Origin: Ensifer sp. MPMI2T
GTDB lineage: Bacteria > Pseudomonadota > Alphaproteobacteria > Rhizobiales > Rhizobiaceae
Direction of reading: 5' to 3'
Assembly (NCBI RefSeq): GCF_004827385.1
Contig: NZ_SRXN01000020.1
Location: 1 to 64,000, forward strand
Length of the DNA stretch: 64,000 nt
Shown here: piece by piece, positions 30,450-40,043 of the stretch
How the letters are laid out: each line of letters opens with the position of its first letter
Numbering within the stretch: position 1 is the first letter of the stretch
Notes under the pieces: model-generated
Told to the model about the DNA's origin: nothing
Databases searched by the model: none
Seen by the model: only the letters and a program-made list of their open reading frames with translations
Program-made: the position numbers and the translations under genes

Positions 30450-31601
30450 TCAGATTTGAACGGATTTGAGCCAGTCGCCGATGGTGGCTCCGCGGGGGCG
30501 CCCGGAAAGGGCAGGTGGCGCGACGTGCTGTTCGGTGGCCGCCATCTTGCGGACGTCGCGCGGGTTTGCGCCGAATTCGTGGTTGAAGGCGCGCGTGAAA
30601 TTTGCGGCCACGTCGAAACCTGCGGCTTCTGCTATTTCGGAGATAGGCCGCTTGTTCGTCGGGTCGCTGAGGTCCGCATAGGCCTGCAGAAGCCTGCGGC
30701 GGCGAATGTAGTTGAGGACGCCGCCACTCGGCTCAAACAGTTGGTATAGCCGTGTGCGGGAAATACCCAGTGCGCGGCAGATGGCATCCGGTGTCAAGTC
30801 CCCCGAATGAAGGTTGAGATGGATGTACCGGTGCGCCCGCTCCATCATTCCCATGTTTACCGGGGACCCTGCTGCATCCGGCCGCGTCGCGGATGCCGCG
30901 CAAGCGACGATCATGTCGCTTATCGTACGCGCGATACGTGGCACTTCAGGCACGGCGATGGTGCGGAGATTTGATTCAATGCCATTAATGTAGTTGATGA
31001 GCAAATCCGCCAAACTACCCGTTAAAACAGAATTATTGGCACCCTCAAGCTTACTCGCATCGTCCGCCAGCAATTCATAGGGCATGAAGAGAAGGAGGGC
31101 GGCGGACTCCGTCATGCGCCCGCGGTAGGGATAGCCAAGGGATCGGAAGAACAGCTCTCCCGGCCCCGTCTCCGTGACGTGGCGATCGACTTCGGTCCAT
31201 GCCCGACCGCTGCGGAACACTCCGACGTTCCAGTGGTCGATCGGGCTGGAGCGCAGCATGGCGCGAGACCGCTCATAGCTATAACCCGGCGTGCGCTGTT
31301 GAACCACGAGCAAATCGCCGAGGTGCCATCCTACCTGCTCTGCAGGAAAGCCTTCATCCGGAGACTTCCCGTCTGGCAAACGAACATCAATCAGCGGAGC
31401 CATGTGACCGCGCCAAGCGTCAAACTGCTCCGCCGGCGGCAATCCGAGTGTGGAGAAATGCGAGGGCACCAGCCCGGGGTGGATGATGGCTTGATGTTCC
31501 CCTCGCACAGCGGGCTCGCGCGGCCATCGGCGCCGCTCCAAATGGGCGGGCCAGGCTGGAACCTGCGAGGGACCATCTCCTGATCCAGACTCCTTACTCA
31601 T
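30450..31601 (-). CDS. cuxR: AraC-type activator of the exopolysaccharide operon (CuxR-like)
   Basis: A 383-residue AraC-family regulator with an N-terminal cupin-like sensory domain and a C-terminal double helix-turn-helix (about 255-350: LTPDAICRALGISRTRLYQL, RPISEIAEAAGFDVAANFTR). Divergent position to a uxs1-uxe-glycosyltransferase operon matches CuxR of Sinorhizobium meliloti, which binds c-di-GMP through a PilZ-like RxxxR motif. Here RAMLR (113-117) is followed by DHWNVG (122-127), compatible with that motif but with Trp for the expected Ser. ATG 31601 follows GGAGGAG; the frame is open 36 codons further. c-di-GMP control is inferred from synteny and motif. Confidence 0.85.
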   Translation of the reverse strand: MSKESGSGDGPSQVPAWPAHLERRRWPREPAVRGEHQAIIHPGLVPSHFSTLGLPPAEQFDAWRGHMAPLIDVRLPDGKSPDEGFPAEQVGWHLGDLLVVQQRTPGYSYERSRAMLRSSPIDHWNVGVFRSGRAWTEVDRHVTETGPGELFFRSLGYPYRGRMTESAALLLFMPYELLADDASKLEGANNSVLTGSLADLLINYINGIESNLRTIAVPEVPRIARTISDMIVACAASATRPDAAGSPVNMGMMERAHRYIHLNLHSGDLTPDAICRALGISRTRLYQLFEPSGGVLNYIRRRRLLQAYADLSDPTNKRPISEIAEAAGFDVAANFTRAFNHEFGANPRDVRKMAATEQHVAPPALSGRPRGATIGDWLKSVQI

Positions 31602-31961
31602 GCAACTCCTCCAGTGACTGGTCGCTCTCGATCGTAATGCGCGCGGCATGGAATGCCTGTAGAGGGGGCCTATTCCCGTGTCGTCATAACTCGCCCAGAA
31701 GTGGAACAAGAGCTTCCAGATTACATCCAGGGAGTGCTCCTTATACCTCCTTTTGAGTAGAAATGCACGGCAAGATAACTATCGGGATTGGGTGATAATG
31801 ACATTCTCCACATGGCGATTGTATCAATAGGCATCAGTCGCTTTCAAATAGCTCAAGGCAAAAGCCAGGGTAGTTTCGAACGAAAGTTTTTGTATTACTT
31901 AGTTAATCCTTCCGTTGGCGAATATTTCTTAGTTCGCCGGCAAGCTGCGTGGAGATTATCC
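31602..31961. promoter_or_regulatory. cuxR-uxs1 divergent control region
   Basis: A 360-bp gap, markedly AT-rich from about 31740, between divergent cuxR and uxs1. By analogy with S. meliloti it should contain the CuxR operator and the uxs1 promoter. The uxs1 frame is open back to 31788, but codons there look non-coding. No perfect inverted repeat stands out. Confidence 0.5.
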
Positions 31962-33008
31962 GTGAATTATTTTCGTAATAATTTCAAAAGCACTTTGCCA
32001 AGTATAAAGGACGACAATGATTTCCTGCACCGCCCGAAAAATCTGAAGCGGATACTCGTTACCGGCGGCGCGGGCTTCCTCGGATCACATCTCTGCGAGC
32101 TGCTTCTCGGCGCTGGCCACGAGGTCATCTGCGTCGACAACTTCTCGACCGGCTTGAGGCGCAATATCGCACAGTTGAAGCGCTTCGATACCTTTCGCGT
32201 CATCGGCCATGACATCGTCGAACCGATCGACCTTGAGGTCGACGAAATCTACAATCTCGCCTGCCCGGCGTCGCCGCCGCACTATCAGGCCGATCCGATC
32301 CAGACCATGAGAACATGTGTGATCGGGTCGCTCAATCTTCTGGATCTGGCTGCGCGCAGGGGGGCGCGCATCTTCCAGGCGTCGACGTCGGAAATCTACG
32401 GCGATCCGCAAGTCCACCCGCAAGTGGAAAGCTATTGGGGCAACGTCAATCCTTTCGGCCCACGCTCCTGTTACGACGAGGGCAAACGTTGCGCAGAAAC
32501 CCTGTTCTTTGACTTCCATAAGGTTCACGGGATCGAGATCAAGATCGTTCGCATCTTCAACACCTATGGCCCCCGGATGCGCCCGGACGATGGCCGTGTC
32601 GTCTCGAACTTCATCGTCCAGGCCCTCAAGGGCGAGGACATTACCGTCTATGGCGACGGATCGCAGACCCGCTCCTTCTGTTTCGTGGACGACCTGATCG
32701 ACGGCTTCGTGCGCCTGATGGCGTCGCCGTCGTCGCTCACTGGCCCGGTCAATCTCGGTAATCCCGGAGAGTTCACGATCAGTGAACTCGCTGAACAGGT
32801 GATCCGCTTGACCGGTTCGCGCTCAAAGATCGTTTGCCGGCCCCTGCCTGTCGATGATCCGCGTCAGCGCCGTCCGGACATTTCGCTCGCAACGGAAGCC
32901 CTCGGCTGGCGCCCGACAGTCAATCTGTCGGAAGGTCTCGCGCGCACCATCCACTACTTCGACGGTCTCCTCTCCGGCTCCGATCGGAAGGTTATGGAGC
33001 TGGTCTGA
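31962..33008 (+). CDS. uxs1: UDP-glucuronate decarboxylase (UDP-xylose synthase)
   Basis: A 348-residue extended short-chain dehydrogenase converting UDP-glucuronate to UDP-xylose. NAD-binding [23 protein letters not shown]-typical [17 protein letters not shown], the catalytic stretch [18 protein letters not shown] (Tyr-x3-Lys) and [10 protein letters not shown] are all present. GTG 31962, with GGAG 8 nt before it, gives [12 protein letters not shown] as N-terminus. It overlaps uxe by 1 nt (TGATG). First gene of the operon; supplies the precursor of an arabinose-containing polysaccharide. Confidence 0.88.
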   Translation: MNYFRNNFKSTLPSIKDDNDFLHRPKNLKRILVTGGAGFLGSHLCELLLGAGHEVICVDNFSTGLRRNIAQLKRFDTFRVIGHDIVEPIDLEVDEIYNLACPASPPHYQADPIQTMRTCVIGSLNLLDLAARRGARIFQASTSEIYGDPQVHPQVESYWGNVNPFGPRSCYDEGKRCAETLFFDFHKVHGIEIKIVRIFNTYGPRMRPDDGRVVSNFIVQALKGEDITVYGDGSQTRSFCFVDDLIDGFVRLMASPSSLTGPVNLGNPGEFTISELAEQVIRLTGSRSKIVCRPLPVDDPRQRRPDISLATEALGWRPTVNLSEGLARTIHYFDGLLSGSDRKVMELV

Positions 33009-33994
33009 TGGGCGCGCCACGCATTCTTGTGACGGGGGGCGCCGGCTACATTGGCAGCCATACCGCAAAGCTTCTCTGCCTGGAGGGCATCGAGCCCGTC
33101 GTCTACGACAACCTGTCGACCGGAAACCGCTCCGCGGTGCGCTGGGGACCGTTCGTACATGGCGACATCCTGGACACGGACCGCTTGGTCGAAGTGGTTG
33201 AACAATATCAGCCGGCCGCCGTCATCCATTTCGCAGCATCCGCCTATGTCGGCGAATCCGTTGCCGACCCTGCGAAGTACTACAACAACAACGCCTGCGG
33301 AACGCTGTCGCTCCTCGATGCGTGTCGGCGGGCAGGCCTCGACAAGATCATCTTCTCATCGAGTTGCGCCACCTATGGCGTACCGGCGATATTGCCGATC
33401 GACGAGGCCACGCGGCAGGTGCCGATTAATCCCTACGGTAAGACGAAACTGATCGCAGAGCACATGCTCGCCGACTACGCGTCGGCCTTCGGCCTCAGCT
33501 ACGTTTCGCTTCGTTATTTCAACGCCTGCGGAGCCGACCCGGAGGGTGATCTCGGCGAGTGGCACGACCCGGAAACGCACCTCATTCCGCGGGCACTCAT
33601 GGCCGCCGCAGGCAAAATTCCGTATCTGGAAGTCTTCGGCGACGACTACGACACGCCCGATGGGACCTGTGTGCGCGACTACATCCACGTCGCCGATCTG
33701 GCGCACGCCCATGCGCTGGCCTATCGGCACCTCGCCAGGGGTGGAGCGAGCCTTGCGCTCAATCTCGGCACCGGCCATGGTTCTTCCGTAAAAGAAGTGC
33801 TTCGAGCAATCAGCGAGGTTACCGGGCACGACGTCCCGGTCGTGTATCGTCAGCGACGTCCCGGAGATCCACCGGCGCTTTATGCAAATGCTGCGCTCGC
33901 GCACCAAACGCTCGGCTTCCTGCCCCGCTATTCCGATCTTGAGACAATCGTGCGAACGGCTGCCCCATTCTTCGGACTGGAGGCGCGACCATGA
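33008..33994 (+). CDS. uxe: UDP-sugar 4-epimerase (UDP-xylose 4-epimerase / GalE type)
   Basis: A 328-residue GalE-family epimerase: [40 protein letters not shown], the catalytic SSSCATYGVP with PYGKTKLIAE (Tyr-x3-Lys), and RYFNACGADPEGDLGE. By position after uxs1 it most likely turns UDP-xylose into UDP-arabinose, though UDP-galactose activity cannot be excluded from sequence. Start overlaps the uxs1 stop by 1 nt and the stop overlaps the next gene by 4 nt, so coupling is tight. Confidence 0.88.
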   Translation: MGAPRILVTGGAGYIGSHTAKLLCLEGIEPVVYDNLSTGNRSAVRWGPFVHGDILDTDRLVEVVEQYQPAAVIHFAASAYVGESVADPAKYYNNNACGTLSLLDACRRAGLDKIIFSSSCATYGVPAILPIDEATRQVPINPYGKTKLIAEHMLADYASAFGLSYVSLRYFNACGADPEGDLGEWHDPETHLIPRALMAAAGKIPYLEVFGDDYDTPDGTCVRDYIHVADLAHAHALAYRHLARGGASLALNLGTGHGSSVKEVLRAISEVTGHDVPVVYRQRRPGDPPALYANAALAHQTLGFLPRYSDLETIVRTAAPFFGLEARP

Positions 33995-35850
33995 CCCGCG
34001 TCTCGGGCAATGACGGGACAACTACTTCGCAAAGCGGCGAGCCGTTGTTCGTCCCCGTCCTCACGGGCTACCGCCGCGCGGAATACCTCCTCGGCGCGGG
34101 CCTTTGGGTAGCAGCCCTCGTGCATTTCTGGGCCTGGTGGCTGGAGCCGCGCCACCACATGGACACGTTGGGCAGCGTTACGGTTACCGCCGTTCTCGCG
34201 TGGGTCACGCTCCTGCCCGCCTATTTCATAGCGATGTTCTATCGCGCGGCAAAACCAAATGGACCTCTGCAGCTGCCGGCCGGCAGTCGCGTCGCCATGG
34301 TCGTGACCAAGGCGCCATCAGAACCGTTCTCGATCGTATCGGAAACACTGAAGGCCATGCTCGCGCAGGATGTTCCGCACGACACCTGGCTCGCGGATGA
34401 AGATCCCTCCGAGGCGACGCTCGAGTGGTGCCGCAGGCATGGAGTGCTGGTCTCGACCCGCAAAGGGCGAGCCGACTACCATCGGACCTCGTGGCCGCGA
34501 CGCACGCGTTGCAAGGAGGGCAATCTCGCCTTCTTCTACGATCAGTACGGTTATGGTCGCTATGATTTCGTGGCCCAGCTCGATGCAGACCATGTTCCTG
34601 GGCCCGGCTACCTTTTCCAGATGCTGCGCCCCTTTGCCGACCCCACGGTTGGTTATGTCTCCGCACCCAGCATCTGTGACCGCAACGCGTCCGAGAGCTG
34701 GGCGGCACGCGGAAGGCTCTATGCCGAGGCGAGCATGCACGGCTCGCTTCAGGCCGGCTATAATGGGGGGCTGGCGCCGCTGTGCATAGGATCGCACTAT
34801 GCGGTCCGCACGGCGGCGCTGGGGCAGATCGGCGGGCTCGGCCCCGAGTTGGCCGAAGATCATTCGACGACATTGATGATGAACGCAGCCGGCTGGCGCG
34901 GCGTCCATGCACTCGATGCGATCGCGCATGGTGACGGGCCGCGCACCTTCGGGGACCTCGTGACTCAGGAGTTCCAGTGGTCGCGCAGCCTGGTCATGCT
35001 GCTGCTGCAGTATTCGCCACGTCTCGTTGGTCGGCTGCCGCTGCGGCTGAAGTTCCAGTTCCTCTTCTCGCAGCTCTGGTACCCGCTTTTTGCGTGCTTC
35101 ATGGCGCTTATGTTCGCAATGCCGATCATTGCCCTTGCACGCGGCGAGACCTTTGTCGCTGTGACCTATCCTGAATTTCTCGCGCATTTCGCGCCGCTTT
35201 CCATCATCCTCGTCCTTCTGGCCTACCGCTGGCGGGCCAGTGGCTCGTTCCGGCCATATGACGCGAAGATCCTCAGCTGGGAATGCATGCTCTTCCTCTT
35301 TGCTCGTTGGCCTTGGGCGCTCGCTGGCACGCTGGCGGCGGTGCGCGACTGGGTCACCGGGTCCTTCGTGGATTTCCGCGTCACTCCCAAAGGTGCATCC
35401 GAGGTCGATCCACTGCCGCTCCGCGTGCTAGCCCCTTACGTGCTCCTCGCGGTTACGTCGGTGCTGCCGGTTTTTCTCGTCGGCGATGCGGCCGAAGCCA
35501 AGGGCTTCTACCTCTTCGCGATCCTGAATGCCGCGATCTACTGCCTGCTTCTGCTGGTCATCATCGCGCGGCATTCGAAGGAGAACGCGGTCGCCGCCAC
35601 CTCCCGTTTTCGCCGGCCGGCGATGACGGCCGGCCTTCTGGCACTCGTCGCGTTGCCCGGTATCGCGACTGCCGAACACGGGAAAGAGGGGCTTGAGGCG
35701 CTCGCATGGGGTGCCGGGCACCTCCGTCTCTTCGAGGAGCGCTATGCGGTAGCAGGCGCCGGTCAGGACGGCGCTGCCTTGCGAAAGATTGTTTTCCGGC
35801 CGCGCTGGATTTCCGTCCCGGCGGAACAGGCAAATGGCGGGGCACGCTGA
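33991..35850 (+). CDS. apsS: Membrane glycosyltransferase family 2 (polysaccharide synthase)
   Basis: A 619-residue inner-membrane polymerising glycosyltransferase of the cellulose-synthase type. Two membrane segments (about 31-50 and 65-85), a cytoplasmic GT2 domain with DEDPSE, FVAQLDADHVPG (DxD) and ELAEDHSTT, then several C-terminal membrane segments (from PLFACFMALMFAMPIIALA on). The processive motif QxxRW appears as QEFQW. In S. meliloti the equivalent gene makes an arabinose-rich exopolysaccharide under CuxR and c-di-GMP. Polymer identity here is inferred. It lies 4 nt into the uxe end. Confidence 0.85.
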   Translation: MTRVSGNDGTTTSQSGEPLFVPVLTGYRRAEYLLGAGLWVAALVHFWAWWLEPRHHMDTLGSVTVTAVLAWVTLLPAYFIAMFYRAAKPNGPLQLPAGSRVAMVVTKAPSEPFSIVSETLKAMLAQDVPHDTWLADEDPSEATLEWCRRHGVLVSTRKGRADYHRTSWPRRTRCKEGNLAFFYDQYGYGRYDFVAQLDADHVPGPGYLFQMLRPFADPTVGYVSAPSICDRNASESWAARGRLYAEASMHGSLQAGYNGGLAPLCIGSHYAVRTAALGQIGGLGPELAEDHSTTLMMNAAGWRGVHALDAIAHGDGPRTFGDLVTQEFQWSRSLVMLLLQYSPRLVGRLPLRLKFQFLFSQLWYPLFACFMALMFAMPIIALARGETFVAVTYPEFLAHFAPLSIILVLLAYRWRASGSFRPYDAKILSWECMLFLFARWPWALAGTLAAVRDWVTGSFVDFRVTPKGASEVDPLPLRVLAPYVLLAVTSVLPVFLVGDAAEAKGFYLFAILNAAIYCLLLLVIIARHSKENAVAATSRFRRPAMTAGLLALVALPGIATAEHGKEGLEALAWGAGHLRLFEERYAVAGAGQDGAALRKIVFRPRWISVPAEQANGGAR

Positions 35851-35884
35851 GGGATAAGCCATGACGGGAGCTAGGAAGTGTGCA

Positions 35885-36838
35885 ATGACCAGGAAATCGA
35901 AAGCGATCGCATTCTCGTTCGTCGGCCTATTGCTGTCGGGCACCGTTCTGGCGGCCACCATGCCGCGGGGAATCCCCAATGCGGATTCCCCGACCACGAC
36001 GACACCCTCACAAAAGCGGCCGGTGCTTACCGAGCACTCGATAGACTTCGGCGCCTATGACCCCCATGGCGACTTCGCGGAGCGGTCGCAATCCAAGATC
36101 GAGCATCTCTTCCTGCCCTGGGAAGACGTCGATCTGTCGACGCTGATGCTTGCCGACGATTACGCGCAAGCACGTGGGCGATCGCTGATGATCACAGTCG
36201 AGCCGTGGTCCTGGTCGCCCGACTGGCGCGTCTCGGATCAGGAACTGCTGCGAAGCATCCTGAATGGAGAGCGTGATGAGAACATGGCCGCGGTCTGTTC
36301 GACGGCCGCCACGCTAAAAAGCCCGATTATCATAAGGTGGGGCCAGGAAATGGACGAGACGGACAACCAGTTCTCCTGGTCTCACTGGCGGGGTGAGGAA
36401 TTCAAAGCGGCCTACCGGCGCATAGTGAACGTCTGCCGTGAGAATCTAAAGAACGCGAAATTCATGTGGTCGCCCAAGGGGAACCGGGGGCTGGAGGCGT
36501 TTTATCCCGGCGACGATGTCGTGGACATCATCGGGCTGTCGGTGTTCGGCTATCAGGAGTACGACAAGGGCACGACTGGCCGCGACCAGTCATTCTCCGA
36601 GCGCCTGACGCCCGGCTATGAACGGGTGAAAGGCTACGGCAAGCCAATCATGGTCGCAGAGCTCGGCTACGAGGGTGACGCCTCCTATGTGGCGAACTGG
36701 GCGACAAGCGTTGCCGCGCGTCATGAGGAATTCCCCGGACTGACCGCGGTCGTCTACTTCAACGACCGCGAAATCTACGCATGGCCCGGAGGCTATGGGC
36801 GGCCCGATTGGCGTGTCGTCCGCGAAACCAACAATTAG
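35885..36838 (+). CDS. Exported glycoside hydrolase (GH26-like)
   Basis: A 317-residue secreted glycosidase-like TIM barrel. Signal peptide KAIAFSFVGLLLSGTVLA. Likely catalytic glutamates are in IIIRWGQEMDETDN (acid/base) and GKPIMVAELGYEGDA (nucleophile), the GH26 pattern. Such enzymes in polymer operons trim or release the chain. ATG 35885 (AGGAAG before it) gives a clean signal peptide; ATG 35861 is an alternative. It follows the synthase by about 34 nt. Confidence 0.82.
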   Translation: MTRKSKAIAFSFVGLLLSGTVLAATMPRGIPNADSPTTTTPSQKRPVLTEHSIDFGAYDPHGDFAERSQSKIEHLFLPWEDVDLSTLMLADDYAQARGRSLMITVEPWSWSPDWRVSDQELLRSILNGERDENMAAVCSTAATLKSPIIIRWGQEMDETDNQFSWSHWRGEEFKAAYRRIVNVCRENLKNAKFMWSPKGNRGLEAFYPGDDVVDIIGLSVFGYQEYDKGTTGRDQSFSERLTPGYERVKGYGKPIMVAELGYEGDASYVANWATSVAARHEEFPGLTAVVYFNDREIYAWPGGYGRPDWRVVRETNN

Positions 36839-36856
36839 ACCGACAGGAGACTTGAG

Positions 36857-37372
36857 ATGAGCTCAGCACTACGCACAATGTCCTTGGCTGTCGCCCTCGC
36901 CGCAGCCATGGGTGCGACGACGTCGGTTGCCGAGGCCGCTACCGGACGCGTGAACGCTCAAAATGCAACGCCGCTGACGCACGAGGAGCTTTATAAGCTC
37001 TACGGCCAGAAATCGTGGATCTGGAAAGCGGGCGCAGGATATTTCTCGGTGCGGCAGCGCCGGTTTACCGCCTGGTCGAAGGAGAACGGCAGTCCCTCCT
37101 ATGGCGTCGGTCGCTGGTTCATCACCGGACCAGGAAAACTCTGCTTCAAGGCCGACTGGCACGCAAAGGGCGGCTCGGCTCCCGCAACAACCTGCTTCAG
37201 CCATCGCAAGCAAGGTAACCTTATCTTTCAGAAACGCGAACCGAATGGCGAATGGTACGTCTTCAAGAACGCGCCGGCAAAGCGTGACGACGAATTCGCC
37301 AAGCTTCGCCGCGGCAACTATGTAAGCGCACGGCTGAACCGGATCGAAGCCAGACTCGGCAAGGTCGAATGA
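36857..37372 (+). CDS. DUF995 exported protein
   Basis: A 171-residue periplasmic protein: signal peptide MSSALRTMSLAVALAAAMGATTSVAEA, then a DUF995-like domain with TPLTHEELYKLYGQKSWIWKAGAG, YGVGRWFITGPGKLCFKADW and a second Cys in APATTCFSHRKQ, possibly disulfide-bonded. It ends the exopolysaccharide operon, 18 nt after the glycosidase. DUF995 proteins often lie with rhizobial polysaccharide genes; function unknown. Confidence 0.82.
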   Translation: MSSALRTMSLAVALAAAMGATTSVAEAATGRVNAQNATPLTHEELYKLYGQKSWIWKAGAGYFSVRQRRFTAWSKENGSPSYGVGRWFITGPGKLCFKADWHAKGGSAPATTCFSHRKQGNLIFQKREPNGEWYVFKNAPAKRDDEFAKLRRGNYVSARLNRIEARLGKVE

Positions 37373-37469
37373 TCTTGACCGGGTGAAGGAGTTGCGCAGC
37401 CCATGGGCGTCAGCGCATCAATTCGGCTCCGCAGATGAGCCCGGCGCCGATCGGTGCGCAACTCCACCC

Positions 37470-37769
37470 CTATCGAAGGAAACATCGCGAGGTGCTACCA
37501 AAACCGCTCGGCGTGCAAATATAGGGCGCGCGCCCAAGATAGGCGGCCCGTTCGAGTTTGGCCGCCCGTTGAACGACGACCTGCTTGGCAGGCCTTTTGC
37601 TCAGCGCCGGGTAGCCGACTTGTCTCGTTAGCGAAGAGGTTCGGATACTCTGATCCGGCATGACCGAACATCCCGACACGGCTGCTGCAAGGAGCAGAGC
37701 AAAGACGCCCCGCACTATATTGATGCGGCTGTCCTTCGGCCCGGCCGAAATCCCTGTTTGCGCTTTCAT
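37470..37769 (-). CDS. Small lipoprotein with CTPSGFG motif
   Basis: A 99-residue protein with an N-terminal membrane segment and lipobox (VFALLLAAAVSGCSVMPDQS; Cys at the lipidation site), a basic middle (VGYPALSKRPAKQVVVQRAA) and a C-terminal motif ICTPSGFGSTSRCFLR, which I remember as recurring at the end of small rhizobial surface proteins. ATG follows CCAGGAG. Function unknown; the two C-terminal Cys may form a disulfide. It faces the DUF995 gene. Confidence 0.65.
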   Translation of the reverse strand: MKAQTGISAGPKDSRINIVRGVFALLLAAAVSGCSVMPDQSIRTSSLTRQVGYPALSKRPAKQVVVQRAAKLERAAYLGRAPYICTPSGFGSTSRCFLR

Positions 37770-38019
37770 GGCTAGAACTCCTGGTTCTCGAACCTATGCG
37801 CAGCACGGTAGATGAGACGCTTTAAATCGCCGTGCAGAAAATGCATACAACTTGACCTATTCCGCCCGCGGTCGATCGTGCCCCCACCACCACAACATTC
37901 CGACACATGTGATAGGCGACGATGCTAAATGGCGCTGGCGGCACATCGACGATAATATTGCTCTCCAATGACTCGTCGCGGACCGGAGCGCCGAGTGAAC
38001 ACACCCGGGGAAGCCACTG

Positions 38020-39319
38020 ATGTTCGACCTGATCATCCGCAACGCCAACCTTCCGGACGGCCGCCAAGGTGTCGATCTAGGCCTTAAGGACGGCAAGATC
38101 ACCGCTGTAGAGAAGTCCATTGCCGCAACCGGCGGCGAGGAGATTGATGCGACCGGTCGACTGGTTAGCCCGCCGTTCTGCGACCCGCATTTTCACATGG
38201 ACGCGACGCTATCGCTCGGCATGCCGCGAATGAATGTCTCCGGCACGTTGCTGGAGGGCATTGCGCTTTGGGGGGGAATTGCGCCCAATGCTGACGAAGG
38301 AAGCGTTGGTCGAGCGGGCCCTGCGCTATTGCGATCTCGCCGTCAGCCAGGGCCTTCTCTACATCCGCAGCCATGTCGATACGTCCGACCCGCGGCTACT
38401 GACGGCTGAAGCGCTGTTGGAAGTCAAGGACAAGGTCGCGCCCTATATTGATTTGCAGCTCGTCGCCTTCCCGCAGGATGGCTATTACCGCGGGCCCGAC
38501 GGCGTCCGCTCACTCGAGCGTGCACTCGATATGGGCGTCGGCATCGTCGGTGGCATTCCACATTTTGAACGGACGATGGAAGACGGCACCCGGTCGGTCG
38601 AGGCGCTGTGCCGGATCGCCGCCGATCGCGGTCTGCCCGTCGACATGCACTGCGACGAAACCGACGATCCGATGTCGCGCCACATCGAAACGCTGGCGGC
38701 CCAGACGGTGCGCTTCGGCCTCAAAGGACGGGTTGCGGGTTCGCACCTCACCTCGATGCACTCGATGGATAACTATTACGTTTCGAAACTCATCCCTCTG
38801 ATCGCCGAGGCGGAGATCAACGTGATCCCCAATCCGCTGATCAACATCATGCTGCAGGGCCGTCACGATACCTATCCGAAACGCCGGGGCATGACACGGG
38901 TGCGCGAGCTGATGGCGGCTGGACTCAACGTTTCCTTCGGGCATGACTGCGTTATGGATCCTTGGTACTCGATGGGCTGTGGTGACATGCTGGAGGTTGC
39001 CCACATGGCAATTCACGTGGCGCAGATGGCCGGCATTGAGGACAAGCACAAAATCTTCGACGCGATTACTGTCAATTCGGCCAAGACGATGGGGCTCGAA
39101 GGTTACGGGCTCGAAATCGGCTGCAATGCAGATCTCATCGTGCTCCAGGCGGCCGACGTCACCGAAGCGCTGAGGCTGAAACCGAACCGGCTGTTCGTTA
39201 TCAAGGCGGGCAAGGTGATCGCAAGGACGGCGCCGCGCATCGGCGAGCTGTTCCTCCGCGGGCGTCCGGCTTGGATCGATATCGCGCAAGATTACCTGCC
39301 GCAAAGGCCGCAGGGCTGA
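38020..39319 (+). pseudogene. Cytosine-deaminase/AtzC-like amidohydrolase, frameshifted
   Basis: Two overlapping frames together make one amidohydrolase of about 430 residues. The N-terminal frame (38020 on) has MFDLIIRNANLPDGRQG and the metal motif FCDPHFHMDATLSLG up to LLEGIALWG. The rest lies in another frame (about 38276 to 39319), from ELRPMLTKEALVERALRYCD through MHCDETDDP, RVAGSHLTSMHS and GHDCVMDPWYSMGCGDM. The break falls in a run of seven G (38270-38276); six G would restore the frame. It may be a real pseudogene, programmed slippage or a sequencing error. Everything else looks intact. Confidence 0.85.
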
Positions 39320-39489
39320 GCCGTCTCCGTGCGGCTTGCGTAGTAGCAGACCGGCCACCCACTGCGGTCGCGTGAACCTATGCGAAAGTATATACAACAC
39401 CTTCGTACAATAGATTTTCCACCGAACTTGATTGATCCTCTCCATAGCATCCAACTATCCAGATGCGCTCAGTGGAAAGGGATCGTGTC

Positions 39490-39729
39490 ATGAAACACTT
39501 GTTTCTTATCACGCGGGTTCCGCCGAAGTTTCGCGAACTCGTCGCGTTTCTGTCCCTGGTCGCTGTGTTTTTCGTCGGTGCATGGGTGCTGCTCATCGCA
39601 CCGAATGCCACGGCGCATGATGCGCTGCCAACCGCTGCGCAAGCCCTTGCGAACGATTATGGCCGGCAGATCACCGATGCGGGGCCGACAGCGCCGCGCG
39701 TCTCATCAGGCGCGCAAAGGACGCCGTAG
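39490..39729 (+). CDS. Small membrane protein ending inside a repeat
   Basis: A 79-residue ORF: MKHLFLITRVPPKFRELVAF, a hydrophobic segment LSLVAVFFVGAWVLLIA, then ATAHDALPTAAQALANDYGR. The last 13 or so residues and the stop come from a RIME-like repeat (39688-39729), so the original C-terminus may be lost. GGAAAGGG precedes the ATG. No family recognised; single-pass membrane or exported protein. Moderate support. Confidence 0.45.
   Translation: MKHLFLITRVPPKFRELVAFLSLVAVFFVGAWVLLIAPNATAHDALPTAAQALANDYGRQITDAGPTAPRVSSGAQRTP
39688..39729 (+). repeat. RIME-like repeat, partial copy
   Basis: ACAGCGCCGCGCGTC-TCATCAG-GCGCGCAAAGGACGCCGTAG, the first palindrome of the family. It forms the end of the small membrane ORF on the plus strand and abuts the PAS remnant on the minus strand. 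Confidence 0.7.
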
Positions 39730-40010
39730 ATGATTGGCGGCGGCTTCCTCGACTGTCAGCCCGACAAATTCCAGCGCCTTCGGATTGACAAAAACGCATC
39801 CGCCCGTCGCGGTAGCAGGACCAACCAAGACCGGGAATATCCTCGATGGTCGGCTCGGCGTTCCCTGTAGACCTGTGCGTAGAAGCTGATGACCCTAAAA
39901 GCCGGGACCAGAAGCCATGGGCCGAAAGCGCTCGCCACGAATACGGTGACGCGAAGCCATCCGCCCGTGGCAATGGTATCGGAAGCCGCTCCATCGAACC
40001 CCCTCCGCGC
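39730..40010 (-). pseudogene. Relic of a membrane-bound PAS sensor kinase
   Basis: On the minus strand the frames successively give a membrane segment (VFVASAFGPWLLVPAFRVIS, then FYAQVYRERR), then after a one-base shift EPTIEDIPGLGWSCYRDGRM, and after a second shift FVNPKALEFVGLTVEEAAA, a recognisable PAS-domain start of a rhizobial sensor kinase. The sequence then meets the repeat at 39729, and no kinase core follows. So this is a truncated, twice-frameshifted remnant. It lies just downstream of a FixJ-type regulator on the same strand, possibly its former partner. Confidence 0.6.
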
Positions 40011-40043
40011 CTTCAGGCCTTGGTCGCCAGCTTTGATGCCCCG

